Notes under the pieces: generated by a model
What the model was told of the DNA's origin: nothing
The model's database searches: none
The model's input: the letters and a program-made list of their open reading frames with translations, nothing else
Position numbers and translations under genes: made by a program
Part shown: positions 25,531 through 35,360 of the stretch, in pieces
How the letters are laid out: every line of letters starts with the position of its first letter
How positions within the stretch are numbered: the first letter of the stretch is position 1
Assembly (NCBI GenBank): GCA_017858515.1
Contig: JAFMBM010000020.1
Span: 1-46,476, forward strand
DNA length: 46,476 nt
Source of the DNA: Cryomorphaceae bacterium
GTDB taxonomy: Bacteria > Bacteroidota > Bacteroidia > Flavobacteriales > Schleiferiaceae
Direction: 5' to 3'

Positions 25531-25968
25531 ATGCTCTCAAAGAAAGCGAAATACGGGATTAATGCACTTCTTCTTCTAGCGAAGAAAACAGAAGCAGAGC
25601 CTGTTACTATTCATTTAATCTCAGAACAAGCTTCGGTACCCCAGAAATTCCTGGAAAATATTCTCTTGGATTTGCGCAAAGCAGGTATTTTAGGAAGTAA
25701 AAAAGGTCCTGGGGGTGGATATTATATGATTAAATCTCCAGACGACATAAATCTCGCCGATGTAATGCGCCTCTTTGATGGTCCTATTGCGCTGCTTCCT
25801 TGTGTTACTCACAAATACTACGAGCGCTGCGATGAATGTCAAGACGAAGAAACCTGTGGTTTGCGTGATGTTTTTCTTGAACTCCGCAATGAAACCGTAG
25901 AGCTTTTGAAGAGAAGTACTTTGAGCGATATCATGCGCCGAGAGAAGAAACTAAATCCATCTGACTAA
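25531..25968 (+). CDS. Rrf2 family transcriptional regulator
   Basis: 145 aa. Winged-helix DNA-binding protein of the IscR/NsrR/CymR group. MLSKKAKYGINALLLLAKK and the recognition-helix segment ISEQASVPQKFLENILLDLRKAG are followed by the wing GSKKGPGGGYYMIKSP. The Cys cluster LLPCVTHKYYERCDECQDEETCGL offers four Cys, consistent with Fe-S or other thiol sensing as in IscR. The target genes are not shown by the sequence. It is followed after 34 bp by the Lhr-like helicase and pdeM genes on the same strand, so the three are likely co-transcribed. Confidence 0.92.
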   Translation: MLSKKAKYGINALLLLAKKTEAEPVTIHLISEQASVPQKFLENILLDLRKAGILGSKKGPGGGYYMIKSPDDINLADVMRLFDGPIALLPCVTHKYYERCDECQDEETCGLRDVFLELRNETVELLKRSTLSDIMRREKKLNPSD

Positions 25969-26002
25969 ACTTTTTGTGGCTGTAGGCTAAAGCGAAGTTC
26001 CT

Positions 26003-28435
26003 ATGACTCAAAAAGAAATTCAGTCTACACTTAAACCCGCCTTGCAATGGTTTAGGGGAAATGGTTGGAAGGCTTTTCCTTTTCAAATAGAAGCCTGGCA
26101 AAAGGTGTTAGAGGGGAAGGAAGGTATTGTAAATGCTCCTACAGGAAGTGGCAAAACCTATTCGCTCTTACTTCCTCTATTACTCAAAGCAAATACCCCT
26201 GAAAGAGGCCTAAAGATTATTTGGATTAGTCCCATCCGTGCACTCACTAAAGAAATTTTACAATCCGCAGAAAGGGCGGCCTTCGCCCTTGGGTTGGATA
26301 TGCGCATTGAAATAAGAACGGGTGACACTTCTCAGTCTGAAAAGGATAAGCAAAAGCGCCGAATGCCTGAGCTCTTAATAACCACCCCAGAAAGCCTACA
26401 TATTCTCTTCGCACAGAAACAACATTCCCAGCATTTTAAGTTGGTACAAGCCGTTGTAGTAGACGAATGGCATGAACTCATTGGCACCAAAAGGGGCAAT
26501 CTTATGGAACTAGCCCTTGCCCATATCCGATCCATTTCGCCTGCACTAAAATGCTGGGGAATCTCTGCAACAATTGGAAATCTCAATCAGGCTTTAGAGG
26601 TTTTACTCGGAGGCAAAAGCAAAGAGGCTGTTTTAATAAAGGCAGACATCCACAAGCATATTGAAATTATTCCGGTTCTTCCAGAAAGCCTAGAGAAATT
26701 GCCCTGGGCAGGCCATCTAGGACTTCAGCTTTTGCCCGATTTACTGCCTTTAATTGAGGCTTCCAAAACAGCTTTGGTTTTTACGAATACCCGTGGGCAA
26801 GCCGAGATGTGGTACCAGCGATTACTCGATGCTGAGCCCGACCTAGCTGGAAGGTTGGCTTTGCACCATGGTTCAATCAGTAAGGAGCTTCGATTTTGGG
26901 TGGAAGACGCCTTGTTTCAGGGCAGTATTAAGGCGGTAATCTGTACTTCTAGCCTCGATTTAGGGGTAGACTTTCGTCCGGTCGATCGTATTTTCCAAAT
27001 TGGAAGCCCCAAAGGGGTTTCACGCTTTTTACAAAGAGCCGGAAGAAGTGGTCATCAGCCCGGTGCTAAAAGTCAAATTTATTTTGTGCCTACCCACGCT
27101 CTCGAATTGCTAGAATCTGCGGCCTTGCGAACGGCGATAGAAGAAGAGCTTATTGAAGATAGACTTCCCTATACACAAACCTTTGATATTCTTCTCCAAT
27201 ATTTAACTACCCTAGCCGTTTCAGATGGGTTTTACGAAGAACCACTCTACCAAGAAATTATTTCAACCTTCGCCTTTAACGGGCTTTCGAGAAAGGAGTG
27301 GGAAGAATGCCTTTCTTTTTTAACGAGCGGTGGATTGCTAGAGGCCTACAATGATTTTCACAAATTAGTGCGAGACGAAGACGGCCGATATTTCGTCCAA
27401 TCAAGAAAAGTGGCCATGCGACATCGGATGAGTATTGGTGCTATTGTGAGTGACACTATGCTCAGAGTGAAATTAAAACGCGGTCCTGTTTTAGGACATG
27501 TGGAAGAGTATTTTATCGGAAAATTGAAAAAAGGAGATGTTTTCTGGTTCGCGGGTCAGAATTTAGAACTGATTGAGATCCGCGAGATGACGGTGAATGT
27601 GCGTCGTTCGGATAAGAAAATGGGCATTGTTCCGGCATGGAATGGCGGAAGATTGCCCCTTTCAGCTCAACTAGGACAGATGCTTAGGAGAAAGTGGGTA
27701 GAAGCAGCAAAAGGGGGCGATGGACATCCAGAATTGGCTTTATTACAACCCATGATTCAATGGCAAAAGGAATATTCCGTAGTTCCAAATGAGAAGCAGT
27801 TTCTCATAGAAAGATTAGAAAGTGATGAAGGATTTCATCTTTTCTTCTATCCTTTTGAGGGTCGCTTGGTGCACGAGGGCATGGCCTATCTAATTGCTTG
27901 GAGAATAGGGCAACACCAGCCTTGTTCTTTTTCCATTGCTATGAATGATTATGGATTTGAACTCCTCTCGGAGCAAGCCATTGATTTGGATTCAGATCTT
28001 CTGCAAGCGCTTTTTTCTACGGATAACTTAATAGAGCATATTAGCACTAGTGTAAACGCATCGGAAATGGCGAAAAGACGGTTTCACGACATCGCCTATA
28101 TTGCAGGAATGGTATTCAGAGGCTATCCCGGGCAGAAAATCAAAGAGCGGCATCTACAAAATTCAAGTGCCTTGCTTTTTAAAGTGTTCGAAGAATATCA
28201 ACCCGACCATATTTTATTGAAACAAGCCTATTCCGAAACCATGGATTTTCAACTCGAAGAGGGAAGACTTAGAAAGGCTTTGGATAGAATAAACAGTCAA
28301 CAGATTCTTTTAGAAGACATTAAGTATCCAAGTCCTTTGTGCTTTCCCATCTTGGTAGACCGATTGCGTCAGAAGATGAGCAGTGAGCAGTTAGAAGATC
28401 GAATTGCTCGAATTTTGGCTCAGAGCATAGAATAA
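26003..28435 (+). CDS. Ligase-associated DNA damage response DEXH helicase (Lhr-like)
   Basis: 810 aa, cytoplasmic superfamily 2 helicase of the Lhr group associated with bacterial DNA-repair ligase clusters. Motif I is NAPTGSGKTYSLLLP, motif II VVVDEWHELIGTKRG (DEWH), motif III ISATIGN, motif IV FTNTRGQAEMWY, motif V ICTSSLDLGVDF and motif VI QRAGRSGHQPGAKS. A winged-helix/Lhr-specific core follows (about 400-800). The length equals the family's typical length. Its last base is shared with the pdeM start (TAATG). Known partners are PdeM, an MBL-fold exonuclease and an ATP-dependent ligase. Only PdeM is in the window. Confidence 0.93.
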   Translation: MTQKEIQSTLKPALQWFRGNGWKAFPFQIEAWQKVLEGKEGIVNAPTGSGKTYSLLLPLLLKANTPERGLKIIWISPIRALTKEILQSAERAAFALGLDMRIEIRTGDTSQSEKDKQKRRMPELLITTPESLHILFAQKQHSQHFKLVQAVVVDEWHELIGTKRGNLMELALAHIRSISPALKCWGISATIGNLNQALEVLLGGKSKEAVLIKADIHKHIEIIPVLPESLEKLPWAGHLGLQLLPDLLPLIEASKTALVFTNTRGQAEMWYQRLLDAEPDLAGRLALHHGSISKELRFWVEDALFQGSIKAVICTSSLDLGVDFRPVDRIFQIGSPKGVSRFLQRAGRSGHQPGAKSQIYFVPTHALELLESAALRTAIEEELIEDRLPYTQTFDILLQYLTTLAVSDGFYEEPLYQEIISTFAFNGLSRKEWEECLSFLTSGGLLEAYNDFHKLVRDEDGRYFVQSRKVAMRHRMSIGAIVSDTMLRVKLKRGPVLGHVEEYFIGKLKKGDVFWFAGQNLELIEIREMTVNVRRSDKKMGIVPAWNGGRLPLSAQLGQMLRRKWVEAAKGGDGHPELALLQPMIQWQKEYSVVPNEKQFLIERLESDEGFHLFFYPFEGRLVHEGMAYLIAWRIGQHQPCSFSIAMNDYGFELLSEQAIDLDSDLLQALFSTDNLIEHISTSVNASEMAKRRFHDIAYIAGMVFRGYPGQKIKERHLQNSSALLFKVFEEYQPDHILLKQAYSETMDFQLEEGRLRKALDRINSQQILLEDIKYPSPLCFPILVDRLRQKMSSEQLEDRIARILAQSIE

Positions 28436-29112
28436 TGGATAGTCTTTGTCATTTAGAACAGATTTCAGCAACCCAAATTCAGGCAAAATGGGCGGGAGAA
28501 TCTCTTCAGTTGCACTTTGACTTTTCACTGCAAATTGCAGAGAAGTACTGTGTGGTTTCGGACCTGCATCTAGGGAAAGTACAGCATTTTCGAAAGAACG
28601 GAATTGCCATTCCAACCGCCTTAAGAGCCGAGGGCTTCCTTCAGCTTGATAGACTAGTTCAGAGGCATAGGCCCGCAAATCTGGTCTTTTTGGGTGATCT
28701 CTTTCATTCCGATCCCAATTCAGAATGGGATGAATTTTTTAATTGGATGGAATTGCGACCTGAGATAAACTTCATCTTGGTGGTGGGCAATCACGATCGT
28801 CAATTCACCCATTCCAGTTATGCACAGCGAATAGAATCTGTTGCGGAGCTGCAAATCGGTCCGTATTTATTGTTGCACGAAGAGGATAAAGAAAGACCCG
28901 ATGCCTTTCAGATTTCTGGCCATATTCATCCAAAAGTTCGAATTCGGGGGAAAGCGAGACAATCGATCAGTATGCCCTGTTTTCACTTTGAAAAGCGCAA
29001 TTTATACTTGCCTGCTTTCGGTCAGTTTACAGGAGGGATGCATATAAAAGCCCAAAAAGGCTCTAAGAGTGTAGGTCTAGCCGCAAATAAATTGTGGCCA
29101 CTAGAGCATTGA
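28435..29112 (+). CDS. pdeM: Ligase-associated DNA damage response endonuclease PdeM
   Basis: 225 aa. Calcineurin-like metallophosphoesterase. The ordered metal-site motifs are SDLHLGK (DxH), FLGDLFHSD (GD), VVGNHDRQF (GNHD) and ISGHIHPKV (GHxH). An N-terminal beta strand region (ATQIQAKWAGESLQLHFD) and the insertion RKNGIAIPTALR are typical of the PdeM family. It overlaps the helicase gene by one base (TAATG) and must be translated together with it. It is predicted to process DNA ends together with the Lhr-like helicase. It ends one base short of the reconstructed end of the convergent histidine kinase gene. Confidence 0.92.
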   Translation: MDSLCHLEQISATQIQAKWAGESLQLHFDFSLQIAEKYCVVSDLHLGKVQHFRKNGIAIPTALRAEGFLQLDRLVQRHRPANLVFLGDLFHSDPNSEWDEFFNWMELRPEINFILVVGNHDRQFTHSSYAQRIESVAELQIGPYLLLHEEDKERPDAFQISGHIHPKVRIRGKARQSISMPCFHFEKRNLYLPAFGQFTGGMHIKAQKGSKSVGLAANKLWPLEH

Positions 29113-29113
29113 T

Positions 29114-31453
29114 TTAAAGAACGTCCAACACTTCGCTTACGCTTTGCCACTTGAGAATCATTTCCTTGAGTTCGATGATTTTTAGGGGCTTAGTCATAAA
29201 GTCATTCATACCCGATTAAATGGCAAGATGCCGATCTTTTTCGGTTGAATTGGCAGTAAGAGCAATAATGATCGGTCTGTGCTTTACCTCATCAACAATT
29301 TTCCGTGTAGACTCAATACCATCCATAACGGGCATGCGCAAATCCATAAATACCATATGAAAATTGCCATCTCTTACCTTCTCAAAAGCTTCTTTGCCAT
29401 CCTCGGCCATATTGGGGTGAAGTCCGAAACTGTTGAACATCATCTCTATAAGCTTTCGATTTACTGGGTTGTCTTCTGCAACTAAAATTCGGAGCTTTTC
29501 ATTTATTTGTCTACTAGACTCTTCAACGGGCTTTACAATTTTTTCTAGAGGAATCTTAAATCCAAAAGAACGAGCAGGAGTTCCTTCCACAAAAACACTT
29601 CCGCCCATTGCCTTAATTATCTGAGAAGAAGTAAAGAGTCCAAGAATATGACTGTTTGATTTTATCGCCTGAATATCAATGAATCGTCCGCTTGTGTCTT
29701 CGTAAAAATCAAGCAATCTTGAGCCTAGGCTTCCAGCAGGAATATCAAATCGCACCTCCAAAAGCAGTGCCTCCGTGGTTTCCCTTACGCACTTCATGCC
29801 AAACTGAACCTGGCCCAATTCAACATTTCGAAGAACCGTTCCTCCCAAATGAGAAAGCACCTGTTTAAATTTCATGCTATCCCCGCGAACGGCATGGGGA
29901 ATGCTATTATCTAAAGAACCAACCAGCTCTATAGGTTTGGTGCCTTTAATTGTATCAAGTGAAGTTAGTAATCTGTTGTATACTTCGTGAATATCAAAAG
30001 ACTCCTTCTTTACGCGTATATCGTCTGACTCGAGCTCTGAGAAGCTCAAGATTTCATTTATCACAGTGGTAAGTTGCTCGGCATGTTTGCGAATGCTAAT
30101 CATTTGACTGCGCTCCGTCGCATGGGTCATCTTGTTCTCCATCAAAGTGGAAACACCCAAAATGGCATTTAAGGGAGTCCGTATTTCATGACTCATATTT
30201 GAAATAAACTCGGTTTTGCTTCGAGAACTTGCTTCCGTTTTCCAAAGCAATCGCTGTTGGTTTAGTCCAAATCGATACGATAGCAATAGCGACTGAGAAA
30301 GGAAGAACCCGATGTAGAGTATGATTAAGATTTCGGGTTGAGGAGGAATAATTTGCCAGAACTCTAAAATTAAAACAATAAAGGCAGAGGCCAGTAAAAT
30401 GCTCGAGTTCAACGCCAATTTTGCTCCCATCCGCCTGCGCCAAGCAGCGAGAATAAAGACAAAAAGGCCATAAACTGTAAAAAGAAGGGCGGCAATAATA
30501 TAATATTAGAAAAGGGCGGTGAAGTAATAAACGGGCAAGAAAACAACAACCGCTTGAAAAATAGAGACATAACGGAACAAACGCAGCGTCTGCTTATTCA
30601 TTTCCTCGGGGTAAAGATGCCTTAGAAACTCGGCAAACAGCAAAACAGAAATGTAGAGCGATAAATACTCTAGGCGAATGGCGATGGAAAACGGAAAGTT
30701 TGGGAGCAGTTCATGGAGTACATAGCTCTGACTTCCAATAACTCGGTAAGAATAAAATATACAGAAAAGGCTGAAATACAAAACAGTAACATCTCTTCTG
30801 TCGTAAAGAAAGAGACCCAGAAAAAACAAGCCACCAATGACCAATCCTCCCGATAGCAAGGTGGTTAAAGCGGCCTCTCTTTTGTTTTTAAAATTGAGTG
30901 AAGAGAAATTGTCGAGTATTATTTCCTTTCCCATTCCCCCTTTGAAATGACTAAAATTGCTAATGTGAAGAACCAAGTCTAAGGTGTCGTCTACCTCGGT
31001 AAGGGCCACAATTCTAGGTATCCATTTTGGTTTTGAAGTTCTTGCTGTTTTGCCCGGAACACCATTTTCAGATATCAGTTTTCCGTCGAGATACAGTCGA
31101 TAGGTGGTGTATGCTTCTGGAATCTTCAGGCCCATTTCTGGATGATCTTTGGGCATATAAACCGTTAACGAATACGAGGCACAGCCCATGGCCGACCATT
31201 TAGTACCCATTGAAGGAGTGTAATTCCAAAGATCCGTGAGTTGAATACTATTTTCTGCAGATCGGCTATTCGACTCTAAAGGGTTGATAAAAGTACTGGG
31301 GTAGAGTAGCCAATTTTCGTTCAAAGAGGCACCTCCTTGAATCCAGAAGTTGTATTCGGAAAGGTCTAAGACTCCTGCTGCTGCTGCCAAAGAAGAGGGC
31401 AAGGCGGCAAAACAAAGGGCAAGGAAAAAAATACAGTGCCTAGCTCTTTTCAA
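29114..31453 (-). pseudogene. 7TMR-DISM hybrid histidine kinase with two in-frame stops
   Basis: One frame from ATG 31453 to TAA 29114-29116 (779 codons) is broken by TAA at codon 316 (30506-30508) and codon 746 (29216-29218). Order: signal peptide, extracellular 7TMR-DISM beta-sandwich (to about 185), seven-helix membrane region (the first stop falls inside it), H-box with His422 in NMSHEIRTPLNAILG, ATPase domain, and receiver domain with MDLRMPVMDG and the Lys in FMTKPL after the second stop. The ATPase is poor in canonical motifs: the N-box reads FKQVLSHLGGTVLRN without its usual Asn, and the G-box is NSHILGLFTSSQIIKAMGG. It may never have been an ordinary kinase. Shorter products from 31453-30506 or from internal Met 30430 would lack key parts. 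Both stops could arise by single changes from AAA or GAA. Confidence 0.82.
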
Positions 31454-31601
31454 TTGTAGATTGTTGTGCTACGAAAGTAAGAAAGCATTATCATTGATCC
31501 CATTCTTTTAGTAGACTATAATTTATTGGCAATTAACAGACATTTAACGCCATAATTTTAAGACTTCTATTTGTTTTGTAACCACTAAAGTTTAATAATT
31601 C

Positions 31602-32606
31602 ATGGAGGCACAAGGAAAGGAAATAAACGTACAGGAGCTGAATGAACGCATCGTAAGCGAAAGCGCTTTTATTGATCTCTTGCATATGGAATTGGGAAAA
31701 GCCATTGTTGGGCAAAGGCATATGCTCGACCGTTTGCTTATCTGTCTTTTAGGCGATGGCCATATTCTATTGGAAGGAGTACCCGGATTGGCGAAAACCC
31801 TGGCAATTAAAAGCCTTTCAGAGGCTGTGGATGCCCATTTTTCGCGTATTCAATTTACTCCTGACTTGCTGCCGAGTGACCTCATCGGCACGCAGATCTA
31901 CAATATGCAAAAGGGCGATTTTCACGTTCGTAAAGGACCCATTTTTGCCAATTTTGTATTGGCGGATGAGATTAACCGTGCTCCCGCTAAGGTTCAAAGT
32001 GCTTTATTGGAAGCCATGCAAGAAAAGCAGGTTACCATTGGAGACGAAACACATGCGCTTCCCAAGCCTTTTCTCGTACTTGCTACGCAAAACCCAGTAG
32101 AGCAAGAAGGAACCTATCCTCTCCCTGAGGCACAGATGGATCGTTTTATGCTTAAAACCGTCCTAGATTATCCCAAGTTAGAGGAAGAGAGACAGATTGT
32201 GCGCATGCAAATTCAGGCGAATCAGCTAAAGGTAAAGCCGGTTATTTCCTTAAATCAAATCGAAAAAGCGCGACATATCATTCATGAGATTTATATGGAT
32301 GAAAAAATAGAGCAGTATATATTGGATTTGGTTTTTGCTACCCGCTATCCCGAACAGTACAAATTGGGCAAGCTAAAAGCCCTCATTAGCTTTGGCGGCT
32401 CCCCTCGTGCTAGTATAAATTTGGCGAAGGCGGCTCGAGTGAATGCCTTTATTCATCACCGTGGCTACGTTATTCCAGAAGATGTTCGCGCCGTTGCCAT
32501 GGATGTACTTCGCCATAGAGTAGGTCTTACCTACGAGGCCGAAGCCGAGAATATGAAGTCGGAAGACATTATAACGGAGGTTTTGAATGCCGTTGAGGTA
32601 CCTTGA
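31602..32606 (+). CDS. moxR: MoxR-family AAA+ ATPase
   Basis: 334 aa, cytoplasmic chaperone-like ATPase that matures VWA-domain partners. Walker A GVPGLAKTLAIKSL, Walker B and sensor region VLADEINRAPAKVQSALLEAMQE, and the TYPLPEAQMDRFMLK segment (sensor/arginine area) are complete. Then comes the C-terminal AAA lid (FGGSPRASINLAKAARVNAF and DVRAVAMDVLRHRVGLTYEAE). It leads a seven-gene, same-strand cluster with tiny gaps: DUF58, a DUF4381-like protein, BatA, BatB, BatC and BatD-BatE. This is the classic moxR-bat aerotolerance organisation. No strong promoter box was seen in the 148-bp gap to the divergent histidine kinase gene. Confidence 0.95.
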   Translation: MEAQGKEINVQELNERIVSESAFIDLLHMELGKAIVGQRHMLDRLLICLLGDGHILLEGVPGLAKTLAIKSLSEAVDAHFSRIQFTPDLLPSDLIGTQIYNMQKGDFHVRKGPIFANFVLADEINRAPAKVQSALLEAMQEKQVTIGDETHALPKPFLVLATQNPVEQEGTYPLPEAQMDRFMLKTVLDYPKLEEERQIVRMQIQANQLKVKPVISLNQIEKARHIIHEIYMDEKIEQYILDLVFATRYPEQYKLGKLKALISFGGSPRASINLAKAARVNAFIHHRGYVIPEDVRAVAMDVLRHRVGLTYEAEAENMKSEDIITEVLNAVEVP

Positions 32607-32618
32607 GAATAACACATA

Positions 32619-33491
32619 ATGGATACTAGAGAACTTTTAAAAAAGGTTCGTCGGATAGAGATTAAAACCAATCGGTTGAGTAGTCATCTATTTTCGGGCG
32701 AGTACCATAGCTCATTTAAAGGGAGAGGTATGTCGTTTAGTGAAGTGCGTGCCTATCAGTATGGAGACGACATTCGATCCATTGATTGGAATGTAACGGC
32801 CCGCCTGAGAGAGCCTTATGTTAAGGTGTTTGAGGAGGAAAGAGAATTAACCCTCATGATAGTGGCAGACATCAGCGGATCGGGCGATTTTGGTACCCAG
32901 GGTCAGTTGAGAAGAGAAATAACTACCGAAATTGGAGCAACCTTGGCCTTTTCAGCCTTGCAGAATAACGACAAAGTAGGTCTATTGCTTTTTAGCGATG
33001 GCGTAGAGCGCTACATTCCTCCCAGAAAAGGAAGATCTCAGGTTTTGCGCATTATCCGAGAAATGATTGAGTACAGCCCGAAAAGCAAAAAGACAAATAT
33101 TCGGGTTGCTTTGGAATATCTAAATGCGGTTCAAAGGAAAAAGGGAATTGTGTTCTTGCTTTCAGACTACCTCGATGGGGATTATCAAAAAGCATTGAGT
33201 TTAACCGCGAGGAAACACGATTTGGTTGGAATTCGTTTGAAGGATTCTTTCGAGAAAAAGATGCCGAACTTAGGAGTTATTCCGGTCTTCGATGCTGAAA
33301 CTCAATCGCAGCATTGGGTAGATTTTAGCTCTTCCCACATTCGAATGAAATACGAGCTCTGGATGCAATCTATGGATTCGTACTTCACTAAGAGTTTTCG
33401 TTCTGCGGGTGCAGATCAGTTGGAAGTGGAGCTCGGTACTTCCTACATACATGCTCTTTTAGGATTCTTTAAGAAGAGGAACAAAAGATGA
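32619..33491 (+). CDS. DUF58 domain protein
   Basis: 290 aa. The DUF58 signature is FSEVRAYQYGDDIRSIDWNVTARL, followed by a VWA-like domain with LTLMIVADISGSGDFG (degenerate MIDAS, DxSxS as DISGS) and LLLFSDGVERYIPPRKGR. It has no membrane segment. It pairs with MoxR in nearly all MoxR-Bat clusters. Its stop overlaps the next gene by 4 bp (ATGA). The molecular role is not established. A scaffold or VWA partner for the MoxR ATPase is inferred. Confidence 0.93.
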   Translation: MDTRELLKKVRRIEIKTNRLSSHLFSGEYHSSFKGRGMSFSEVRAYQYGDDIRSIDWNVTARLREPYVKVFEEERELTLMIVADISGSGDFGTQGQLRREITTEIGATLAFSALQNNDKVGLLLFSDGVERYIPPRKGRSQVLRIIREMIEYSPKSKKTNIRVALEYLNAVQRKKGIVFLLSDYLDGDYQKALSLTARKHDLVGIRLKDSFEKKMPNLGVIPVFDAETQSQHWVDFSSSHIRMKYELWMQSMDSYFTKSFRSAGADQLEVELGTSYIHALLGFFKKRNKR

Positions 33492-34375
33492 AAAAAATAG
33501 CTTTGGTTTTTCTTTTGTTTGTTGAGATGCTTTCGGCCCAAAACCGGCTTCAATTGCGCGTAGCTAAAGACAGCATACTCATTGGAGAACCTTTGAAAAT
33601 TGAATTGGTTTCGGTTGCTACACTTCAAAATATCGTCCAACTTCCAAGTCCGAAAGACACTGCCTGGGCCATTTTAAAATCCAATGCGGATAGCGCTTTG
33701 CAGAATTCGGCTGAATTCTGGCGATATCGACTAGAAATAACACGTTATGATTCGGGTTATCATTTGCTTTCCTTCTCGCCCATTAAGTTGGGATCAGATA
33801 GTTTGCGATGCGAAGCTACCTATGTATACGTTGGATTTCCTCCGCGCTCGGAAGTAGAATTAATGGATATTAAGGGACCTCGAAAGGCCCCCTTCGACTA
33901 TGTAACTTGGGTTCTTTTACCGCTGGCGGTTCTTCTTGTCGTCTTCGGTCTCTACTTCCTTTGGAAACGTTTCAAACCCTTGAAAGAAGAATTCGCTGCT
34001 AAGAAAGATCCACCCATCCCTCCTAGAGAAAAAGCCTTAAATAAATTGCAAAGTCTTCAAGAAAATCAAGCATGGCTCATGGGTCCTAAAATTTTCTACA
34101 CTGAAATCACCGATGTGCTACGATTGTACTTGGAAGACGAAATTCACATTCAAGCGATGGAAATGTCGGGAACAGAATTAGCATCTTCTTTGGAAAAATT
34201 GAAGCTCGAAGCGGAGGATGAAAAGAAACTGAAAGATTTCTTATTGGCTTCGGATTTTGCTAAATACGCTGAAAGGGCAGAGCTGAACCGCTCGGTTGAG
34301 CTGGAATTCAAACTGCTGAAGCAAATCATTACAGATTATCCAAAACAACTTAAACCAAGCAATGGAGAATCTTGA
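33488..34375 (+). CDS. BatD/DUF4381-like membrane protein of the Bat operon
   Basis: 295 aa. A signal peptide (ALVFLLFVEMLSAQN), then an about 110-residue beta-rich periplasmic domain with RVAKDSILIGEPLKIELVS, resembling the BatD surface domain. A single membrane helix follows (VTWVLLPLAVLLVVFGLYFLW, about 137-157), then a basic cytosolic tail with PPIPPREKALNKLQ and FYTEITDVLRLYLEDEI, the pattern seen in DUF4381 proteins. It is coupled to DUF58 by a 4-bp overlap and overlaps batA by 14 bp. The name is a context-and-motif inference. Its exact function is unknown. Confidence 0.78.
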   Translation: MKKIALVFLLFVEMLSAQNRLQLRVAKDSILIGEPLKIELVSVATLQNIVQLPSPKDTAWAILKSNADSALQNSAEFWRYRLEITRYDSGYHLLSFSPIKLGSDSLRCEATYVYVGFPPRSEVELMDIKGPRKAPFDYVTWVLLPLAVLLVVFGLYFLWKRFKPLKEEFAAKKDPPIPPREKALNKLQSLQENQAWLMGPKIFYTEITDVLRLYLEDEIHIQAMEMSGTELASSLEKLKLEAEDEKKLKDFLLASDFAKYAERAELNRSVELEFKLLKQIITDYPKQLKPSNGES

Positions 34376-35360
34376 ATTTCAATTTCCTTTCTTTTTGTGG
34401 TTGCTTTTATTGGCCATTCCCGCTTTTTACTTTCGTTGGAAGGTTAAGCGCAATTACATTCCTAGCTTTAGGCTTTCTGAAACTTCTTCTCTTTATGCAA
34501 GTAGGAGTTGGAAGAGTTTCTTGGCAGAATATTTACATCTTCTTCGAATTCCTGTAATCCTTCTGTTGGTTATTGCTTTGGCTCGTCCGCGGCAGAAGGA
34601 AGTAGACATTCAAAAACGCAGTTCGGAGGGCATTGATATCGTTTTGGCTATAGACGTTTCGGCAAGTATGTTGGCTCGCGATTTTAAACCCAATCGCCTT
34701 GAAGCCACTAAGGAAGTGGCTCGCAATTTCATTGCCGATAGACCGGGCGATAGAATTGGTCTTGTTGCCTATGCAGGTGAGAGCTATACGCTAGCTCCTA
34801 TAACCACAGATCACAGAGTCTTGCTCAATAGTCTAGAAGAACTCGATTATGGACTCATCCAAGACGGAACCGCCATTGGAATGGGATTGGCCACTTCGGT
34901 AAACCGTTTGAGAAATGGAACTGGCGAGGGTAGGGTGATTATTCTACTCACAGACGGAGTTAATAATACAGGAACCATTGATCCGATTACCGCGGCCGAA
35001 TTGGCGGCCGAATTTGGCCTTAAAACCTATACCATCGGCGTGGGAACAAATGGAAATGCCCCCATGCCTGTTTCTAGAGATTTTAGCGGAAATCTAGTCT
35101 ACAGAAATGTTCCAGTAGAAATAGACGAAGCGCTTTTGCGAACGATTGCAAAACGTACGGGCGGACAGTATTTCAGAGCAACCGACAATGAGTCTCTGAA
35201 GAAAATTTATAAAGAAATAGATCGTTTAGAGAGAAAGGAGGTGGAAGAATTGCGCTATTACACCTATACAGAATGGTTTAGGCCTTTTGTTCTCTGGGCA
35301 TTTGCGCTTTTCTTTTTTGAAAGGTTTATGAAGATTGCCATTTTAAGAGGAATCACCTAA
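34362..35360 (+). CDS. batA: BatA, VWA-domain membrane protein
   Basis: 332 aa. Membrane helices at the N-terminus (PFFLWLLLLAIPAFYF and IPVILLLVIALARP) and near the C-terminus (RPFVLWAFALFFFERFM) flank a periplasmic VWA domain. The MIDAS motif is AIDVSASMLARDF (DxSxS), with GTAIGMGLATSV and ILLTDGVNNTG completing it. This matches Bacteroides BatA, a subunit of the aerotolerance/MoxR-associated membrane complex. It overlaps the preceding gene by 14 bp and the following batB by the TAATG junction at 35358-35362. Confidence 0.94.
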   Translation: MENLEFQFPFFLWLLLLAIPAFYFRWKVKRNYIPSFRLSETSSLYASRSWKSFLAEYLHLLRIPVILLLVIALARPRQKEVDIQKRSSEGIDIVLAIDVSASMLARDFKPNRLEATKEVARNFIADRPGDRIGLVAYAGESYTLAPITTDHRVLLNSLEELDYGLIQDGTAIGMGLATSVNRLRNGTGEGRVIILLTDGVNNTGTIDPITAAELAAEFGLKTYTIGVGTNGNAPMPVSRDFSGNLVYRNVPVEIDEALLRTIAKRTGGQYFRATDNESLKKIYKEIDRLERKEVEELRYYTYTEWFRPFVLWAFALFFFERFMKIAILRGIT

